Source of the DNA: Erigeron canadensis
Lineage: Eukaryota > Streptophyta > Magnoliopsida > Asterales > Asteraceae
Direction: 5' to 3'
DNA length: 64,000 nt
Assembly: GCF_010389155.1 (NCBI RefSeq)
Contig: NC_057764.1
Location: 16,926,001 to 16,990,000, forward strand
Positions within the stretch are counted from its first letter, which is position 1, and the number at the start of each line of letters is the position of its first letter. Shown here in pieces: positions 10,837-24,438 of this stretch. The position numbers and the translations under genes were made by a program. The notes under the pieces are model-generated. The model saw only the letters and a program-made list of their open reading frames with translations, ran no database searches and was not told the DNA's origin.

Positions 10837-12335
10837 ATGTCTATATTTAAAAAAGGAGCCTCTATGAAGATGCAAGCTAATCAAGCTTTGCACATCCCAT
10901 TTGCTGAGTTCCCGATCATAACTGAATTTCTAAATCACCATCCACTCAATATAGCTCTCACTAATGGAGCTGTAGTTCCAAAGAAGTACGTCTTCGACTT
11001 ATGGGAATTTATAGTGTACACAAAGGCAAACAAAAGAAAAAGTCTGAAGACTACTTCCAATATACATTGGAATCTGAAGGAAAATATTATCATTGTAAAT
11101 TCAATCTGGAACAGTTCAAATCCATCCTAGGGTTTCCAGAACAAGAAGAGTATGAAGAACTGCCATCTATTGAAGAAATGTTGGCTGCAGTTCAAGCCCT
11201 TGGATATGAAGGGGAATTGGGATCTCTAAGAGACTTTAAGAGGATGAATGTTGCTACGCTCTGGCACACCATGTATAATGTTTTAAATACATGCTTGATG
11301 CCCTCCTAGAAAGGAATTGATGTCATGACATGACATTCTCGGTCACTTTATTATGTTGTCACTCATAACGTTCAATGTGATTATGCAAAGATAGTCTGGG
11401 AGAAAATGGCTCAAGTAGTGAAAGGCAAAGATGGGCAAGAAAGAAAGTATATCCCATACATCAGATTCTTCACGTTGTTGATTGAAGATGTTCTTGAGTC
11501 TACTGATGTAATCCCCAAGTTAGATGACTCGTTCAAATGTGTCATTGCCATGTATAAGTCCAATCTAAGGGGTACAGGAAGTGAGATTGCAAAACCTTTT
11601 GCTAATCCACCATTTTTGCTTAATCTTGTACCGGCTAATAGTCCCCATCTTAGGACATATAGAGAGTGGTTAGGCACAGTTCTGGGGTCTGAACGCCGAC
11701 AGACTCCAACCCCAACTGTGCATAGGTCACCAAGTGAGGTTCCTAGGTTATCTAAAAGAAAAAAAGGGGATAGAGGTGAGGGGACTGTTGAGCAACTGAG
11801 GAGGAAATCTAAAAGAGTATCATTTGAAACTCCTATCACACCAATCATCTTTTCTTCTCAAACAACACCACCACCATCACAATCAACACCATCTATTATA
11901 ATAACACCTTCTACACCACTTCCTTCTATTTCTTCTCCGATTCAACCAATTCGTTCTCCACCACAATTATCTACAATTCTTGAAACCACATCAACCATTC
12001 CCACTCCCATCCCTAGGAGAAGATTGAAAATGCAAGCTCGAAGGATCAAATCTAAGTTTGGTTTGTTGAATCTTACAAAGAAGAAGCACAAGAAGAAACA
12101 CTCTTCTTCATCTTCAAGCTTGCAGAGACATGAGTCGGGTACACTTAATGTTGATCAATCTTTTGGTACCTCGACAGACTTTGATGATGATCATATCACT
12201 CAAACTATTGCAAGTGTGATATATCCGATGTTATTTTTGAGGATCTGGGCACTGGAGATGAGGTTGTGCCGGAGATACAAGATAGGAATGAGGGAGGAGT
12301 TGAAAATACCAGAGAGGTTTAGAGGTCCGGGCTAG
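10837..12335 (+). pseudogene. Element G: 3' ORF (env-like/unknown), N-terminal part
   Basis: Start at 10837 (MSIFKKGASM...). The pattern ITEFLNHHPLNIALTN...VPKKYVFDLWEF, then FNLEQFKSILGFPE, LGYEGEL and a MYNVLNTCL stretch, then YAKIVWEKM...IPYIRFF, resembles the uncharacterised ORF that follows pol in SIRE-type copia elements of Asteraceae. I know no proven function; env-like is only a historical label. Frames change near 11000, there is a stop at 11309, and the frame reopens at 11406. Residues from about 100 of the 11406 piece are rich in P, T and S with basic clusters (RRKSKR, KKKHKKKH), suggesting a disordered linker. It is broken. Confidence 0.75.
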
Positions 12336-14068
12336 GACAAAGGCATAAAGAAAACATTTGCCCTCCAATAGTTGAAACCAATGAGTCTAGCCGGGATGAC
12401 AACCTCAGGGTAGAAGTCGAGATCTCGCCACTCTTGCATACATAAACATCTCCCAGCCATTCTGACTCCTCAAAACAGGAGTTAGTCTCAGATATACACG
12501 GGGAACGACCACATTCACCACACTCTCCTCATTTGGAGGATGAGAGTGTTGAAATAAGAGAATGATAGCCCCACCTATCGCCTTCATTTCGTGCACTAGA
12601 GTCTAGTTCTCCTAGGGACACGGACCGGCAAGCTCAGTTTAGTACTGATGCCAGAACAAGCGGAGAGGGACCTACTGTGTGACCCTCTAGGACAGTTTGG
12701 AAGTCCTGCCTTAGCTAACATTATGCCAGCTTTAGCCGCAGGCAACAGTTCTCACACTGAGACTAAAAGACAATATGAGCGCCAAGGTGACACTACTGTT
12801 TCTCGGGATCAAACTGAGACTGTATTAACGGGCATTCTCAGTGACCCCGGTGTTGTTAGAGGTGTTACCCAACAACAAGTCCCGGACAGTGATTTATCAC
12901 AGTCTAGGACACACCTTGATTCTGGTTGTGAAGCCATTGAATCTCAAACTGCTGGTGAGGGTTTACCCCAAGGATCTGCAGGAAATCCTGAAATAGCTTC
13001 TGCTGGTTTAGGTCACACCACCAGTGTACCAACAACCTCTAGGTTGGTTCCACCATATGTACAAACACCAACACCACTTCAAACAACAACAACACCCCAA
13101 CAAACTTCATCAACCTCAAATCAACAAGACAAAGAAAATACATGCAAACATTTACTACATATCCTGAGGGATGAAGGTGAAAACATAACTATGATTGATA
13201 GGGGGTGTTGAATGCTTTGGAGTTGAGAGAAAGAGAAATGGAGCATGCAAGTCAAGTTGAAGCTTTGAAAGAGCAAGTACTATCCCATAAGGCTGAATAT
13301 GATACCAAACTTGCTGCTTTCGAGCTCCGGTTAATTGATCTTGAGTCTTGCCGACCGGCCTCGGTTTCTACCAGACGGGATGATCCCGATTCCGATGATC
13401 ACTCGAGGGGGAGAACCAAGGAGATGGTCAAGCCAATGTAGATACGGCAAGAGTTGAAGAAACGAATGTAGATGTGGAGATGGGGGAAAGGACTGGGTGA
13501 AGATGATCAAGCTGAGATTGTTAGATTAGCCGAGTGTAGGGCTAGATCAGACGAAATGTGGAAAGGACTTGGTTTGAATGTGGAGGAGATTGAAAATGCT
13601 GAACCAAGAGAGGAAATAAGGAAGAGGTTGGAAGAAGTGTTTGGAATGGGAGAGATAGAAAGAGATGTGGAAGATAATGAGTTTGTTGATGAAGATCTAG
13701 TTGATGAGGCTATAATAGAATTTTCTGAAGAAGAGGCTGACGCAGAAGCTATTAAAGACAACATTGTGTCGAATGTTCCGGAATTAGTGGAGACTCAGAA
13801 ATCAACTGAAGAACCAGTGTTTGAAGAATTTGCTGATCTTGATTATTTTACCACTGGTAATGAAGATGAAGAGTCTACAATTCCAACTGTGTCTGCTCCT
13901 AAGCAATACTTTTTCAACAATTTTGAAGGGTTTGATGAGCTAAGAAAAACTCCAGATGATGTCTCTCAAGATTTCAAGAAGTCTACATTTAAACAAGTGT
14001 CAAGAGAAGCCATCATTTCTGAAGAAGAACCACTTCCCGACTACTTCCCCACAGAACTAACAGAATAA
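12336..14068 (+). pseudogene. Element G: 3' ORF, middle part
   Basis: A decayed continuation. The open parts are 12648-13211 (Q/T/S/P-rich, disordered), 13205-13441 (helical, LELREREMEHASQVEALKEQ) and 13472-14068 (acidic, EEADAEAIKDN, FADLDYFTTGNEDEE). Frameshifts join them. Positions 12903-13615 are nearly identical to 18885-19605 in element E (one or two differences per ~40 bases by eye), so G and E carry recent copies of one ORF. Function is unknown. Confidence 0.7.
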
Positions 14069-14116
14069 CAATGGAACTTCGTAAATAGGGGGTACTTTCT
14101 CAGAGATCAAGCTAGA

Positions 14117-15135
14117 ATGATTGAGCTTGGTATTAAGACAAGGCAAGCTGCAATCAAATCAAGATTCTTGGAAGAAAGAGCATTTCCAATCTTTTGCGGA
14201 GCCACTAAAGTTGTCAAAGTAGGAAGACCAGAATTTGCTGCTATGTATAAGTTAAGGATCCAAAACAAGTTGAAGAATTCAGATCTCTCCTTAAACTTGC
14301 CGATAGCTACAATCCAAGTATTCTTGAATATCAGAGGAAGTACAGGATAGTGGTGCTAGTCAGAGTGATCTTGATAAGGAAGACTCATATCTCAATACCT
14401 TGTTTTCATGTCAAAAGAGAGAATGGCTTGACTTATAGATTCAATGAAGCTCATTTCAAGCTGCTGCCGGTTGATGACTTGATTTTCCTCTACAACCACT
14501 ACGTGAATGCTATTCAAAGCTATCATGAAGATCTAATTGCCTTTGATGCAGTGAAGAGGTACATGTCTAGTGTCATTCAACATGCATCATTGGAAGATTT
14601 TCAGATTGGGTTTGAGTTGGTTAATAGGAAGATTAATGTCCCGTATCTAGATCAAAGTCTTTACACAGAAGACATAGAAAGATTGAATATTGGTCATGTT
14701 CTCAAAAAACCAACACTTGGTGTAGTATTTCTTAACAGCAGGAAGAAGAAGATCTTTCTTAAAACGTGCGACCTTGCTTCTTACTCTGATGGAACCCTTG
14801 AATTATGTAAGAATGTGCTGTTTTGCTTATCCGAAGATGAAGAGTCAGATCAGAAGAAAGCTCTACTCAATAAAGTAATCAGCAAGATTGATAGAAGACT
14901 GGGTTTCAGAGAGAGTATTAGAATGTTAAAGGAAGCAAAAAATGTTAAGAAATCCAAGTACATCGAGAGGAGAAGAGGAGGATGCTGGATCAAGTATGAA
15001 CCTAGTAATGTTTTGGGACCCCACAACATTCCTCCTAGAAACTATGAAGCAAAAATGGTGGTCCCCCAAGATAAACCTGAAGGTGATAACTGGTTCTGGC
15101 ATCCACATGAGAAAAGACCAAGGAATCAAGCTTAA
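14117..15135 (+). pseudogene. Element G: 3' ORF, C-terminal domain
   Basis: Two frames (14117-14350 and 14350-15135) join with a shift near 14345. The second gives 261 residues, including FHVKRENGLTYRFNEAHF, LLPVDDLIFLYNHY, a DLIAFDAVKRYM helix and NSRKKKIFLKTCDLASYSDGTL. I recognise this as the conserved C-terminal domain of the same SIRE-associated ORF family, which often carries an LYN motif after an acidic turn. A basic stretch follows (KNVKKSKYIERRRGG). It ends at a stop at 15133-15135, about 40 bases before the PPT, as expected for the last ORF of the element. Confidence 0.75.
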
Positions 15136-15176
15136 AGACTTTTGAATCTGGGAAACATTTTTGACAAATCACTACT

Positions 15177-15187
15177 AAAGGGGAGAT
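15177..15187 (+). other. Element G polypurine tract
   Basis: AAAGGGGAGAT lies directly before TGTTAGAAAT. Its position between the last ORF and the LTR fits the plus-strand primer. Confidence 0.8.
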
Positions 15188-15426
15188 TGTTAGAAATATA
15201 ATTTCTAGTAGTTGATTTGTATGTTTATAATGTTTTGTACTCATTTGTAATTCTCATAAGTATAGAAGGGGGACTAGTGTAAATTGTATAGGAAGTATAT
15301 AAAGCCCCCTCCATAGCTTTGAATTATAACTTTGATCACATTCCATGCTATCCAATCTTTCCACACACTTACTTTTCTCTCTCGGATCATACATACACTA
15401 ACACACACAACCTCCATTAACACACA
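15188..15426 (+). repeat. Element G 3' LTR, truncated
   Basis: It starts TGTTAGAAAT and includes a 7-bp perfect inverted repeat (TAGAAAT/ATTTCTA) at its tip. TATATAAA lies at 15296-15303, followed by a CA-rich stretch. It meets the inverted fragment F at about 15420-15440, so the true LTR end is missing. Confidence 0.78.
15296..15303 (+). promoter_or_regulatory. TATA-like site in element G LTR
   Basis: TATATAAA sits about 110 bases into the LTR, the usual region for a copia promoter. No transcript evidence is available. Confidence 0.45.
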
Positions 15427-16597
15427 CTAAAACACATAGTAAAGCTCAATTACATACATTATATGGCTAAACTCTCCTTGAGTCTCTGTTCTGAACACAG
15501 AACTCCCTCCTAGCTCTTGAGTACCTCTAGCATCATCAGGATCTTCATTTGGATCATCATCATGCCTTGCCTTAGCTAGCTCATCACCTCTGCAACCTAA
15601 ACTGTCTCTCTCAGCTCTAACTTTGAGATAGTTGTCGATGAACTCATGCAATTTGTCTTCGGCAATCTTAATGCCTTTCTTCAATGCATCTTCTATCCTG
15701 ACACCCTTCTCATCTAGAGCCAAATACTTCTTGTACATATTAGACACAACAATCTCTGCCTTGTTCAGCCTATCAGTAAGCTCTACAGTTTTGGCAACTT
15801 CATTCTTGAAGTTCTCAAACAAACTACGAATCAAGCTCCTCGTCTCAAATAAGTCTCTATCATGTTGCTCCTTTTGCTCAGACAATTGTCTCTGCAAACC
15901 AGCAATATCTTGATTAGCTTCTTCCGTTGTCTGTGGTTGTCTTATCTCTTGTACAACAACAAGTACGCTTTGTGAGACACCAGCAGCAGCAGAAGTTTCT
16001 TGTTTCCTGGCAAGTGTTCTTCTTTTAGGTATGGGCTACTCTGGCTCCCAATCTGCATCATCATCATCTCTTGTTCTTCTTCTTCTTCCTTGAGTGGCCT
16101 CAATAGGTCTAGGAACCATCATAGATCCAACTCTGACGAATGCATGCGATCTGTAAGGATCTTCATCACCATCACTGCTGGAATCATCATCAGAATGTAC
16201 AGAAGGCTCTTTGTCTGCTTGAACATCAGCAATAGCCTTTCCTCTACCTACATCATCACCACCTGACCCACTAGCCTGACCAACTCTAGATTCACTAGCT
16301 TCACCAACACCTGAACCACTAGCTCTAGCTGCTTCAGAACCAACTGCAGCTTCAGTTACATAATCATCAATGGTATGAAAAATATGTTTGTCTCCAGCAC
16401 GAACAACATTAGCCTTAGCCCAAAAATCTCTCAAATAGTCGAGATATATGACGGGCGAATGAGTCAACGCATAATGAACTCAAATAGTCGAGATATATCT
16501 CATGATTGTACTCTGTGCCTTCTTGATTATCATCGAAGTTCATCACATAGTTATGCGCACCGATGAAATTTTTTGCCATTTCTGTAATCAATAACAA
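15427..16597 (-). pseudogene. Fragment F: 3' ORF of another SIRE-like copia element (broken)
   Basis: Minus-strand reading starts near 16579 (MAKNFIGAHNYVMNF...), passes frames ending near 16415 and 16036, and ends with a 156-residue piece (15897-15427). The early pattern IYLDYL..FWAKANVV matches the N-terminal motif of the 3' ORF family seen in G and C. The middle is G/S/A-rich (GSGVGEASESRVGQASGSGGDD) and acidic, with an RRRRTR basic patch. The end is a helical QRQLSEQKEQHDRDLFETRS-type coiled coil. A duplicated segment near 16430-16500 (the agtcgagatatat words occur twice) breaks the frame. Function is unknown. Confidence 0.68.
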
Positions 16598-16654
16598 ATG
16601 ATTAATTACCTAAATCGACATAAAAATTCACACGCATAATATACAACTAGCATT

Positions 16655-16925
16655 ATCTCTGTAATCTAGTCAAACATATAAATTATCCCTGTAATTTAAA
16701 ACAATTATCATAAATTATCTCTGTAATTTAGTTAACATCATTAACTTTAATTATCTCTGTAATTAAGTTAAACAATCATAAATTATCTCGGTAATTTACA
16801 ATCAACACATATAAATAAATTATCCCGGTAATTTAGTTATACAAAATTAACTCATTTTCCAATCTTTATAACGATAAACTTTTGAAAACTATTAACTTAA
16901 CTTAAATTAACCCTGTAATTAAGTT
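16655..16925. repeat. AAATTATCTCTGTAATTT palindrome array
   Basis: Seven copies of the core AATTA-TCYCKG-TAATT, where the arms AAATTA and TAATTT are complementary, at about 16661, 16680, 16712, 16747, 16778, 16815 and 16903. Spacing is 20-90 bases. It lies just upstream (minus strand) of the 3' ORF of F. Confidence 0.8.
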
Positions 16926-16984
16926 AGACTAATAATTAACACATTTTCAAATATTTTATAAAAATAAAAGTTTTGAAAATCTGT

Positions 16985-17720
16985 TAAGTCAAAATACGAG
17001 GTCGTAACCCTGTACGAGGTCGTATTTCATGGTCAACATACGGTCAACCAAACTCAAAAATACGAGGTAGTATTTTCCAATTTGGCTACGTTTTTTTCTA
17101 GGTCGTAAATCGGCATCATATTCCGGAAGTCAACATAAGTCAAAATCAATTGACAAATGCGACGTCGTATTTCCGGGCTAGCAAACCCCTAAATATGAGG
17201 TCGGCGCACTGTTCATCTTCCCCAACTCGAAAACACGATTTACCCAACCAAAACTGGTAAAAATTGTATCTATACGTTCGTATTCAAGTGATAGACATAC
17301 CCCAACCCTTAGTTTTACTAAGAAAACATCAAAATTGAAGAACTTAGGGAACACTTGTTCAAAAATTTCGAACCCTATTTTCTTGATTTTCTTGTTGCAT
17401 GGTTATTTATTAGACAATTATATTATATACCTAGATTCAGTATTTCACGAGGATGACAAATATATCACTCAAAAACACTCGATCTAATTGTATCTATCAA
17501 ATCTCAAATGGGGTAGCAAACTGGTTTTTCGGGGTCGTATTTGCTCAGAAATTGATTTTAATACGTGAGGCCGTGATTAGGGTTATTTAGTTTATATACC
17601 CCACTTTACCCGAATGGGTCTGGGTCAACCCGGCCCACCAATTACGAGGCCGTATTGATGCAAGGCCCAATCCACCGATTGCGAGGTCGTATTTTGTCTT
17701 CTTCAATTACGAGGTCATAA
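16985..17720. repeat. TACGAGGTCGTA palindrome array
   Basis: About eleven copies of TACGA-GG-TCGTA or close variants (near 16993, 17012, 17059, 17096, 17157, 17193, 17528, 17560, 17641, 17678 and 17705). The same word occurs in the LTR of element E at 24920-25030, which ties F and E to related families. On the minus strand a TATATAAAC-like site lies near 17590-17600. Confidence 0.8.
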
Positions 17721-18884
17721 TTACACCTTCTGCTCACTTTAAACTTCAATTTTCGTCAAAGTTTCTGAATAATTGATCAATGTTTATTACGAACTTCCTG
17801 AAAATATGAAAATTAAAATGACCAAACCTATAGCCATCGAATATTCATCTTTTCTCTAATCTTCGTCTTAAACCTGAAAAGATAATAAACTTACACAAAA
17901 TTCTTTAACTTTTCCACGATCAATCTTTCTTAAACAATCTCGAAACGAGCTTTCCCATTCTGTACCACTTGTGAACTTAATCTGTACCATTTGTGAATAA
18001 TCTACATGCAAACATATTCATACAATTTCACAATATATAAACATAGTTATAAAATTGATTCTTCACTCTTACACTCCCCCTCAACTTTATGACTAGGAGT
18101 ATAACTATGATCAATCAGTATGACTACCATCATTCTTATGTACTCCCCCTCAATTTATGACTGTGATACACAACTATGATGTTATATAACAATAATTAAT
18201 CATTCTTATGTACTCCCCCTCAATACATAACTATGATTAATTATGAGAGCCATATAAATTTATGAAACGAAAATTCTTATAATATAAAATCTCTTTATAT
18301 TATATAAATTTCAAACAGTATTGATTACCTATTGTCTCGTCTCATATTATCAGAGCAAAACACTTTATTATGAAATGTGACAATATATAACACATTTCAC
18401 AATTATAGAAATTCTTATAATATAAAATCTCTTTATATTATATAAATTTCATACATTTTATCATATTGATTATAACGTCACATTCTTATGAAATCACTTT
18501 CATAACTATATGACCTGAATAATCAATATTTTATACTTTTAATATATACAATTATATTTCGATATCTAAAGTTTTAAAGACACATAAAACTTTTCATATT
18601 TAAATATAATTCTTATGTCTAAAGCATTTTGCCTTTCACATTCATATATATTCATTTCTATTTCTAAGGTCTGGGTACTTAAAAACCTTTTAAATTCAAA
18701 TGATATATCTATGTCTAAGGTATGAATAAAATGTTCAGTCTTTCACATTTAAACATTATGTTTTTATATCTAAAGCGGTTCATAACCATGTAATTCCTTT
18801 CATATCCACTTAATGTTTTTATGACATTGACATTAAGTCTATATCTAAGGCTTTATATAACCTCTACATTCACATTATGTTTAG
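17721..18884 (-). other. Non-coding spacer with tandem PPT-like tracts
   Basis: No gene. On the minus strand GAGGGGGAGT occurs three times (about 18074-18083, 18143-18152 and 18213-18222) in ~70-base tandem units. From 18240 to 18884 short AT-rich words (ATCTAAGG, TATAAATTTC) recur. At 18885 the sequence switches to the plus-strand ORF of element E. Confidence 0.6.
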
Positions 18885-19612
18885 GACACACCTTGATTCT
18901 GGTTGTGAAGCCATTGAATCTCAAACTGCTGGTGAGGGTTTACCCCAAGGATCTGCAGGAAATCCTGAAACAGCTTCTGCTGGTTTAGGTCACACCACCA
19001 GTGTGCCAACAACCTCCGGGTTGGTACCACCATATATACAAACACCAACACCACTTCAAACAACAGCAACACCCCAACAAACTTCATCAACCTCAAATAA
19101 ACAAGACAGAGAAAATACATGCAAACATTTACTACATATCTTGAGGGATGAAGGTGAAAACAAAACTATGATTGATAGGGGTGTTGAATGCTCTGTAGTT
19201 GAGAGAAAGAGAAATGGAGCATGCAAGTCAAGTTGAAGCTTTGAAAGAGCAAGGACTATCTCAGAAGGCTGAATATGATGCCAAACTTGCTGCTTTTGAG
19301 CTCCGATTAATTGCTCTTGAGTCTTGCCGATCGGCCTCGGTTTCTACCAGACGAGATGATCCTGATTCCGATGATCACCGCGAGGGGGAGAACCAAGGAG
19401 ATGGTCAAGCCAATGTAGATACGGCAAGAGTTGAAGAAACGAATGTAGATGTGGAGATGGGGGAAAGGGTTGAAGGTGGAAATGTTGATGTGGGTGAAGA
19501 TGATCAAGCTGAGATTGATAGATTAGCCGAGTGTAGGGCTAGATCAGACGAAATGTGGAAAGGACTGGGTTTGAATGTGGAGGAGATTGAAAATGCTGAA
19601 CAAAGGAAGGGT
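18885..19612 (+). pseudogene. Element E: 3' ORF, first half (split by insertion)
   Basis: It begins abruptly at AGGACACACC, homologous to position 12903 of element G, and follows G closely. It runs through a Q/T/P-rich part, a helical EREMEHASQVEALKEQ part with a shift near 19199, and ENAEQRKG at 19600. It is then cut by solo LTR J3. The reading resumes at 24490 after one copy of the AGGGT duplication, so the pre-insertion frame was probably open here. The same uncharacterised SIRE-type ORF family as G. Confidence 0.78.
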
Positions 19613-19987
19613 TGTAACAACCCTCAATTTTTGACTAGGACAACTTACTTATATGTATCTAGGTATCTATCCCGAGAAGTTTATTAAGAGAAATCGCCCT
19701 TTAATACAGTAAAATGCCTTAGAAATACCATAGATAACTAGCTATCTTAGAAATGCCATAACCAATAACTATAATCAGTTAAGCCAATCTCAAGCTACAT
19801 ATATTAGTTCTAATTGAACTTGACAAAATGTCAATGAACCAAAAATTTTAATTCGATAAGTTAAGTTAAATATATAATAAACTAAGACTCGCAAATTGAG
19901 TTAACAAAGATAATTATTCACAAATGTCCAACAATTCAAACACCAAGTAAATTCAAGTATATTTGAACACATAACTATAATGACCAT

Positions 19988-20484
19988 TGAAAGTGCAGTT
20001 TGGACCGATTAAATCACGATCTAACAACATTTAAGTGTGCGGAATCCACTTAGATTTGTCTTTGAAGTTTCTGTAAAGTTATGAACATATAATCACGAAT
20101 TGAACAAAGAACAAGAGATAAGAACAGATGTAAAACTCATGAATATCATTAATCATATGGATATTACACCAAATCAGTATACATCTGACTGGCATGAGGT
20201 ATAGATCTCTACCTCGTGCGCTATGAACGAAATTTCTTGCAACTAAGATCGTTAACCAACAATTGTAACCTAATTCTAGTATATATAAGCTGCTACATGG
20301 GCTGGGCTTCTATCTCGTTCGTAGGCCTTGAACTCATTTACATGAACCAGCAACCTCGTGCTGACATCATCACGAAATGATGATGACGTCATCACGACCT
20401 TGAAGATGCCTTTTCTTCTTCATAATCAGCCCTTTGAATTGTATTGCAACGGACAACAAAAGCCTATCAGAAATTGTTTCTACA
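19988..20484 (+). mobile_element. K: solo LTR nested in J3, ACCAT duplication
   Basis: 497 bp, TGAAAGTGCAG...TTTCTACA, flanked by ACCAT (19983-19987 and 20485-20489). The insert is absent at the matching place in the other J LTR (near 45580). TATATAAG lies at 20282-20289. GAGGTA/TACCTC (about 20196-20215) and CATCATC/GATGATG (about 20366-20385) form inverted repeats. The family is probably copia from its size and ends, but no internal region is present. Orientation is taken from the TATA site. Confidence 0.88.
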
Positions 20485-20637
20485 ACCATCTTAAAAATAT
20501 ATTTATAGAACTATGATGTACATAAAAGTGCTTAAATAATAATAACTATATCTATATATCTAATGTAAATACAAGTTTATAAATAATGAGATAAGTAATA
20601 AAATTAAAACACAAAAAAAAACTATATATATTTACAT

Positions 20638-20690
20638 ACATCTATATATATATACACACCGTATATACACATATATGTACATAAACCATG
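20638..20690. repeat. TA/CA-rich simple repeat
   Basis: Runs of TATATA and TACACA inside the J3 LTR, with no other content. Confidence 0.5.
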
Positions 20691-23600
20691 TCTTAGAAAC
20701 ACTACATAACTAGTAAATATTTATACAAGAACATATGCATACACTTATATCCTTGCAAGAACTAATATATGCACCCAATACAAATACATACATAGACATA
20801 CATATATATGTATATTGACATGAATGTAAGACTTTTATATAATTGTTCCTTACAAAATTTGTAATTTTTCTTGCAAAAATTCAGCCATGTGCACTCCACC
20901 AATCACAATTTAACTAGCCACATGATACCCTTAAACTCCCAAGGTTAACTTAACATACCATCACACCCCACACTTCACACATCCCTTTTCATTTTACACA
21001 CACTAACCAATATTTTCTCTCTCATTTCTCTCAAATTTTTTGCACTTCCTCCTCTTTTCTTCCTCTCTATTTTGGCTCAAATAATCAACAAAAAGACAAG
21101 GAAAAATCATATTAAACTTTAATAATAAAAAGGGTTTTTGAAAGGCTTAAACAAGGGTTGATTCAAGTAAGATTTAAGGGTTATTTCAAGCTTGGAATAA
21201 GGGTTGTTTAGAGCTTATAGGGCCACAAAATTTCTACCCAAAATCACTTTCAAATCCGAGTTCATCAAGGGTATAAATCTTCATCTCTTTGTTTAATCTA
21301 TCTTGTTTTTGTTTATACTAAAAGATCTTTATCAAAAATTAAGGTTTTCTTTAATTTTCTTCTTCAAAATACACTTAATGAGGGCATGTTGATAAAATCT
21401 TTTCTTTCATGCCATTGCATGTCAAGATCTAGAGAAAAGATTCAAGGATTTAACTCATATAAGACCCAAATGTGATGGTTCATGAGAAAGCTTTCAAACT
21501 AGTTGATAGACCTATATAAAAATCGATTTATGATGATATAAATGGAACATATATTCTGTGATTTTCATAAATAAACTTATTTTTATGTTGTATGAAAGAT
21601 TTGTCAAGAGATTTGTTCATAAAATGGTTAGATGGTCACATGCAATCACATTTTTGGATGATATTTGCAAGAACTAAGTTTATTGATTTTGTTGGGTAAA
21701 AGTTCAAGTATGAATGATATGTGTTGATCTTGAAATTAGTTGAAATCTGTATATTGATGTTGAGGAACACAAAATAAAGTAATAATCTTGTTAGTGGTAA
21801 TCTAGAGGCTAAAACAAGCAACAAACACTATTGGTGAGTTGATATAATCAAGAAGAATTCTGACAGAAATAATCTTTTCACTTGGGACGAATAAACTGAG
21901 CATTTCCAGACATTTTCAAACAAAACTTTCAAAATAAAAACAGTAGATAAATTAGTTAAGTTTAATCTCCAACAGGAATTACTCAAAAATACTGAACCAA
22001 ACGAAAGATATGATTTGTCTACCGAAACTGGTCAAACTGTTATTTTGTCTGAATATATTATGAACTTTAACAATTTTTATCTCCTAATCCATAATGCTTC
22101 AGGAAGTCATACTTGGTGGAAAGTAATTTCAATGTGTCCATGACTTAAGATAAATTTGTGGTATTTTTCTGAAGGTCAAATCATTACGAACTTTTATAAA
22201 ATATTTCAAGTCGCACAACAGCAACCATTCTGACCAATTTTAGTTTGGAAATTTTTAGAGGTAGCAAACAATGTCTAAAAATTAAGTAAAAATTTACAAA
22301 ATTATAAGACACATATAGGTTGCTACACAAAAATCAGGAAGGTTCAAATAATTCGTCTTGACCCCAAAATAGTAGCTCACATTTCGTAAAAATAAAGTAT
22401 AAAACAGAAAATTTGTAAGTAATCTTATAAATGGCATAATGGGCTATGTAATGAACTAAGAACCATAATGGGCTAACCCGGCCCAAATAATGAACCCATA
22501 AGGATCACAAATCAGTAGGCCCACTTGGCCCAATAAGCCTTAAAGTCCAATAACCAATATAACCCATTAAGCACATAACCCAAATAAGGTTAAGCCCAAT
22601 AACTAAACTAAGCCCAAGTCACTTAAAAACCCATCACATTTTGGCCCAATTGATAATGTCCCATAACACTTAAACGAATTTCATGAGATAAGTGTAATCT
22701 AAATAAAACAAAGATAATTAAGTGAGATAGGCATAAGTAATTATGTTAACCAAGCTATATATTGATATCACAAATGCTAATTCGTGCTAAAGTTGGTTAC
22801 ACATCAAATGATGAATAAGGATGATATAAATTAATATGGCATTTATATATGATAACCTAATATGCCAAGTGAAACCACAAATGAAGCCATGTTACCGAGA
22901 ACCTAACAACTTATAACTACGCATGTAATAAAAGTAACCTTTTACACCATCAATCTCTACAACCAAAACGATGCGAGTGTTACCAATATACTTGGATCCC
23001 ACAATTGATAACAACATAATGAAAATGGCATTTCTAAGTGATGGCTTAAGATAGGAACTTACGTATATTAGTTCTATCATAGGGATAGTCTTGGCTTGAA
23101 ATATGATGGAGGAACATAATGGATATATGGTCAAGGAAGCTATAGATGGGAAATACCCATTTTGGACAGATGAGTATAATATGCGGCATATCAAGGTGAG
23201 TCATAGCTCCCTTTCAACTCTTTTATATGTTTTACTACGGGGTGAAAAGCATGATAATTAAAATTGCTTTCTATATTTGAAATGATTATTGATAATATGA
23301 TTATGAAATGGAATTGTCTTGTATGTTCAATTTGATAAATGTTTTATGATGAGCTTGAGTTCTGTCAACCCGTTTTCTTTTGGTACACTGCTACTTACTC
23401 CGAATATCGAGGCCTGTAGTTAGATAGTTGCGCAACTAGGATTTGTCCACCCACCCAACGTGTAACGGTGGGATGTTTGGTTGCCTTTGTGACGGCCATC
23501 ATTCCCAGTCCGACCACGCGGTGTTCTAGCTACCTTAAATTTGAATGGTCGTCTCCATGGCACGACCCTATTATTATTAATACGACACTTGATTGACAGC

Positions 23601-24204
23601 TTGTGCCATGAAATGAATTATATATTGTTGGACTTGATAAAATGGTAGTAGTAGTAGTGGCTCAAGCATTTACTCATCAAAATTATGTAAATTATGCCTT
23701 TGTGGCTAAATGAAATTGATATTGAATTATGCCCTTGTGGCTAAGTGAAATTGATATTAATATTGTTGATAATTGGAAATTGTTTGAACATACGGATTGG
23801 GTATCGTCCCTCATATGATATCTTGAAAGACGTTGAAATTGGTGATATTCAAATAATTTTGGTAACCGAATGATTTTGGTATGATATACGATTAATCGAT
23901 TTATATACTTTTTCTCTCATGATGATTTGACAAATGATAACCTGAAATTTTACTATAGATTTTTCCAAGTCTTGATATGACATTATGGTATTTGGAAACT
24001 TGATAGCATGATATGAAAATTTTGTCGATCATATGGTTTGGATATTTCGAAATGTAATAGTAATCGGTTTTCTAAGTATTAAAACGGTGATGTACCAAGA
24101 TTTATATAAAAACCTATGCCCTCACCAACTACGTTTTCGTAGTTGACACTTTTTCTTCATGCTTTTCAGGAAATAAGCTTAAGCATTGAGGATTTATATG
24201 CTTC

Positions 24205-24438
24205 ATGATTATTTGCATTGCACTTTGGAGTCAAAGATCAAACCTTGTGATAGGCAATGGAATCCGCCTTGATCATTGTAGTTTACTATTTCATGTGCTT
24301 GTTATTTGGTTCGTGGACTTAATATCCAAGTATGGTGGACGCATTTGTACTTGGAAATTGGTTCACATGTTTGTACATTGTAAATTATTTTTATCAAATA
24401 AAGCTGTGGTGAATGTTATTTATAATCCTTTGTTTTGA
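24205..24438 (+). other. Small open frame conserved at J LTR 3' ends
   Basis: A 77-codon frame (MIICIALWSQRSNLV...) ends 51 bases before the LTR end. The copy at 48082-47849 differs at only about two residues. Both may simply reflect recent common descent. I do not claim a protein. Confidence 0.3.
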